Positions 60,530-64,000 of a stretch of DNA of 64,000 nt are shown here, piece by piece (the first letter of the stretch is position 1; each line of letters begins with the position of its first letter). The notes below the pieces were generated by a model. The model did not search any database and was not told the origin of the DNA. It was given only the letters and a program-made list of their open reading frames with translations. A program made the translations under genes and the position numbers. The DNA lies in assembly GCA_037043455.1 (NCBI GenBank), contig JAWPHD010000130.1:563473-627472 (forward strand), written 5' to 3'. The DNA comes from Cyrtodaria siliqua. Its lineage: Eukaryota; Mollusca; Bivalvia; Adapedonta; Hiatellidae.

Positions 60530-62994
60530 TCAATTGATTTTACTTTTCAGCTGCATAACAATCTCTGAACGCTTTGACACTTGTTTCTTCAAAATGTCTT
60601 GTCCCTTTTCCCGTAAAGCTACTGACTGAGCAAGAAGATTGAAATCATGTTTCTTCAGCGAATCCTTGGCTTTCTTGTCAGCCTCATTGAGACAACTACT
60701 TGCCTCATCTTCCAGCATCTACAGTTTCTTCTTTGCCTCTTGATATTTCTCTTCATCATCTGTATTTTTCCTCTTCTCTGCCTCTTTCTCTTCCTCAGCC
60801 TGGCTACAGATCAGATGCTGACTGTATTTAGCCCTTGCCTGACTGCAGTACTGCAGCATTTTGCCAGGGACTTCATACTGATGAACCTTAACATCTTGTG
60901 ATTTCAGAGCATCATGTACAAGTTTGATGGCACACAGAGTTTGGGTTTTCATATTTGTAGACAAAATGTCATCATTCACCGAGAAACTTCGTTCAACTGG
61001 AGCTTGGCCGTGTGAAAGCACAAGAATCAACTGCAACACCTTCCAGAGCTCTGTAAACTCCTGCTTGTTGTTCAACATTGCATGGTAAAACTCATCCAAT
61101 CTCTGCGTCTTTGGATTGAACTTGACCAACTTCTCCTTTTCATCCCTAGCTAGCTTCTTGTACTGCCCTTCTGCTTCATCACACATAGCTACTGTGAAGC
61201 GCTTGGAGGCGACTAATTTAGCAGTTATGGTCCTAAATGTTGTTACTGCTGAAGATCTACTTGCCATAAAGACATGATCAAGAGACCTAAAGGCTCTCAG
61301 GAATGCATACTTCAAAGGACATCTTTCCTGAATCTTTGCAACTGTAGCACAAAGCGCTTGACGACAACTACTTCTGAATTCAAGCTTCTGAAGTTCACTG
61401 ATTTCTATTGACTGTATAGCATGTCTTGCTCCATTACCAATATTGATACTCTTTGCATCTATGATGTTTTCATTGTTTTCAACATCCAGAGCGGCCAACT
61501 TGTATCCTGTTCTGTTCTGATCAAGGACATCCTCCTTTACAAACAGCTCCATTAAGTCATCAAGTAGTTCTGCAATATCCTTTCCTAAGTAAATTGCCAG
61601 AGGTTTGTCATCTTAGTATTTAGTTAAGATTGGCTTCAACTTCTTTGCTATGAATATGAAGAACTCCAATTTAGCAACCATGAGCTTATCAGCTACTGCC
61701 TCTCGAACAACATCAAAGGAAGTACAGGTTGGAATTTCTGACTTCTTCTTTTTCAGGGTAACTATAACATACTTTACAATGTTCGGCCAAATTTTAAGAG
61801 CTCTTGAAGCCACAGGCTCATCTTCTACCCAACTTGTAGCACAGAACTTCAGAGGAAACACTGTTGAATTTGTGATGTCTGTATAGTTTGTCCTTCTTGC
61901 GTAAGTGTCATGAAATAATGTCCAAAGACACTTCAATACACGTTCAATCTCCCAGCCACTCTTCTTCATGCCTGTCTGCAGCGCGCCATGAATTACATGG
62001 AGACTACACGTTCCAATGTCTATCAGATCTGGCATCTCCTTATCCAACTTCTTTCTATCTTCTACATACAACCTGTGAACTTTCATATTCACATAAGGTC
62101 CGTCCATTCCAAGTTGCAATATGTGATCTGTGTTGAATTCAGATTCCATTTTTCAAGGCTGACAACAGGTCCTCTGCCTTTCCACCATCCAGAAACTCAC
62201 TACCAAGATACCTTGTTATGACTCGATCAGCACTCCAGAATCTGACTAGTATGTCCATTTGTTCCTTCTGCAATACATCATTAAATGCTTCATCAACAAT
62301 CACTGTGAAGAAACTACTCAGCTTCAAAGTGTCAACAAGCAAGTCTTTGAAGTATGGTGCAAGTCCAAATGTAAGAAGGTAAGACTGCTTAGTTTTGCCT
62401 AAGCTATACTGCTGAGCAATATTGCTGTCCCAAAACATTTTCCTGAACAGCTGACTTATTCTCACTTAATCTAAATGAATAGTGATCCTGAACACAGCTC
62501 AAAGTCCAGATAATTTCAGCCTTCCGGGACTCCTTGCTCTGCAACCACTTTGAAAGAATTGGTGCTGGTTTTGGACCTTCAACAGCAGTGACATTGTTAT
62601 CATTGTCTATAGTACTGGCATCATCGGGAGGAGGGAGAATGTTTAATGTTTCTTCAGACTGATCAGCAGCAGGGTCCAGTGTGTCTTCCGATTAAATGAT
62701 GGCGACTCCTAAAGTCTCTGTTTTAGGTCTTGTTAAACTCTCAGTGGATTTATTAGCTTCTTTGGATTCAACTTTCATAAAGTTTGTTAGTCCAGTCAAC
62801 TTTGGCATCTTCAATGCTTCAACATGTTTTCTTGACTTAGAATGGCTATCCAATGCCCTCTTCTCCATATTACTTAACGAAAATGATTTGTACCATACTT
62901 TGCAAAAAGCCATTGAAGGAGATCCTTTTACCTGCTGAAACCATCCTTTATAATTTGGGTGTGTAAGCCAGGAAATGTTAAATACAGTAGCCAT
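60530..62994 (-). pseudogene. hAT transposase (BED finger type), disabled
   Basis: On the - strand it starts MATVFNISWLTHPNYKGWFQ (62994). A BED-like finger follows (FCKVWYKSFSLSNMEKRALD, then SHSKSRKH), in which the second Cys is Trp. After a stop at 62692-62694 come PAPILSKWLQSKE and HYSFRLSE. A shift near 62462 leads to YLLTFGLAPYFKDLLVDTLK and FFTVIVDEAFND; a one-base shift near 62150 leads to LQLGMDGPYVNMK. A stop at 61613-61615 precedes DDKPLAIYLGKDIAELLDDL. The C-terminal hAT dimerisation block is SHGQAPVERSFSVNDDIL. A stop at 60719-60721 precedes a final coiled-coil segment (KSKIN end). Family role: cut-and-paste transposition in the nucleus. Three stops and two shifts over about 820 codons mean recent death. 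Confidence 0.85.
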
Positions 62995-63804
62995 GTTAAC
63001 TGGTCAGTGTTTAGTTATGTGCTAGTTATAAATTGTCTTCATATAAAATGTTAGTAAATTCACATTGAAATCACTCTTCCTGGAAAATATAAAAGGGACA
63101 TTATTATGTGCAAAGATTAAAAATAGGAATGAGAGTAATGTTTTAAAGCATGCTGATCTACAATCTTCTGGTTAGAAAGATATCTAAAACAAATGCAAAA
63201 TGGAATATTAGTAAGCAAAGTGAACCCAGTCAAGCACTAGCACCAAAGAGCACTACTAGCCTATTAAAATGTAAAGCAGAACAAAAGTTATGCATAAGCA
63301 CAGGAATGTAGGTCATAAACACCATCATCTTAATGAATGGTAAACACAAAAAGAAAGGAATTATAGTCAGTCATTAGGTAAACTGATTCTCATGCAGCCA
63401 TCACTCCATGACTGTAATAAAAGACAGTATATTTTAATTAGTGTTTGAGCTCTGGGGCAATGGTTGCTCACTTCCATTCTAGCTTCTCTTCAGTTAGGAT
63501 CCCAATTATTTTAACCATTTAACAGAGTAAGTACTGACGAATAGTATTGATTGGAAAGATTAACCCATCATATATGGATTAACAATAAGCTATAGATACA
63601 TAATTGTAAATTGCTTTATTAATATATTGCTAACAGTTTGAAGAAATACAGCTTTTTAATAAAGTCTGGAAGAGAAGCTGCCAGTAGCCAAGATTTGTTC
63701 TCTCCAATCTTTGTAAAATTCCCTGATAATTTGCAAATTTTCAAATTCCCTGATTTTTCCCTACAGGGATTTTTTTTCCACCCTTTTCCCTGTTTTCCAG
63801 AGTA
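62995..63804. other. 5' non-coding part of the hAT element
   Basis: This runs from upstream of the transposase start to the right terminal inverted repeat. It is AT-rich, with sub-terminal 'ccctg'-type repeats at 63720-63800. It would hold the transposase promoter; no element is identified. Confidence 0.5.
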
Positions 63805-64000
63805 TGTGGCCACCCTGACTTTTGTATTGTATCAATTATTTCATTACCTTTACAAAAAAATGCAGACTCCAGTACATGCATGGTATTACCCAATTAAAGC
63901 CCATGTCCTACAGACCAATTTGTTAGACTAAGCGATTTTCATTAGTAGTATTGTGGACAAACGGATGACACTCTCATGGTCTTCAAACCATAGATATGTC

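Larger units (their letters stand above)
59002..63817 (-). mobile_element. Complete hAT-type DNA transposon (4.8 kb), inactive
   Basis: The element starts CAGGGTGGCCACA at 59002 and ends with its exact reverse complement at 63805-63817. 'aaattccctgatttttccct' sits just inside both ends (59027-59050 and 63742-63762). It encodes a hAT transposase on the - strand with stops and shifts. The flanks repeat only 5 bp (actttt context: acttt at 58997-59001 and 63818-63822), whereas most hAT elements make 8 bp duplications. The left 1.5 kb is non-coding and contains a large palindrome. Confidence 0.85.

Overview
The window is animal (metazoan) nuclear DNA, most likely from a bivalve mollusc. It is AT-rich, its genes have GT-AG introns, and it is dense with minisatellites, non-LTR retrotransposon remnants, MITE-like palindromes and a hAT transposon. 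Several dispersed repeats resemble families I associate with bivalve genomes, for example the one carrying 'caagggccataactc'. The species cannot be fixed from the sequence alone. There are no bacterial or operon features.

The one clear host gene runs on the + strand from at least 2876 to 36475, probably on to 40239. It is an ADAMTS-like secreted protein. Fourteen exons were assembled by hand, and splice phases agree at twelve of the thirteen junctions. The domain order is: end of the disintegrin-like region, thrombospondin type 1 repeat, Cys-rich domain ending in CGVCGG, ADAMTS spacer, EGF-like modules, ShKT domain, Thr/Ser-rich tail. The metalloprotease part is not visible and would lie upstream of the window. 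The first intron uses a GC donor. The junction between the last two exons is out of phase for the Thr-rich frame.

The introns of this gene are filled with private minisatellites: 54 bp and 39 bp units in intron 3, 48 bp in intron 4, 69/37 bp in intron 7, 25 bp and 54 bp in intron 9, and 96 bp in intron 10. The most striking is the 4.8 kb array in intron 7. Its unit starts with a copy of the last 12 bases of the preceding exon plus a consensus 5' splice site, so the real donor is followed by many dozens of decoy donors. Decayed copies of the same exon end lie beyond the array.

Intron 10 also holds non-LTR remnants: a C-terminal fragment at 28.6-29.1 kb, then an ORF1 plus endonuclease piece at 30.1-32.8 kb. 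From 40 kb to 54 kb the window is mostly transposon debris. A 5'-truncated non-LTR element on the - strand (about 49.99-53.84 kb) is split by a reverse-transcriptase element with a RYLDDI motif on the + strand, flanked by a 5 bp duplication. The tail of that second element is scattered as solo copies through the window. From 54 to 58.4 kb there are degenerate tandem repeats. At 58.4-58.9 kb a possible coiled-coil exon lies on the - strand. A complete but dead hAT element with terminal inverted repeats occupies 59002-63817 and contains a ~530 bp palindrome.
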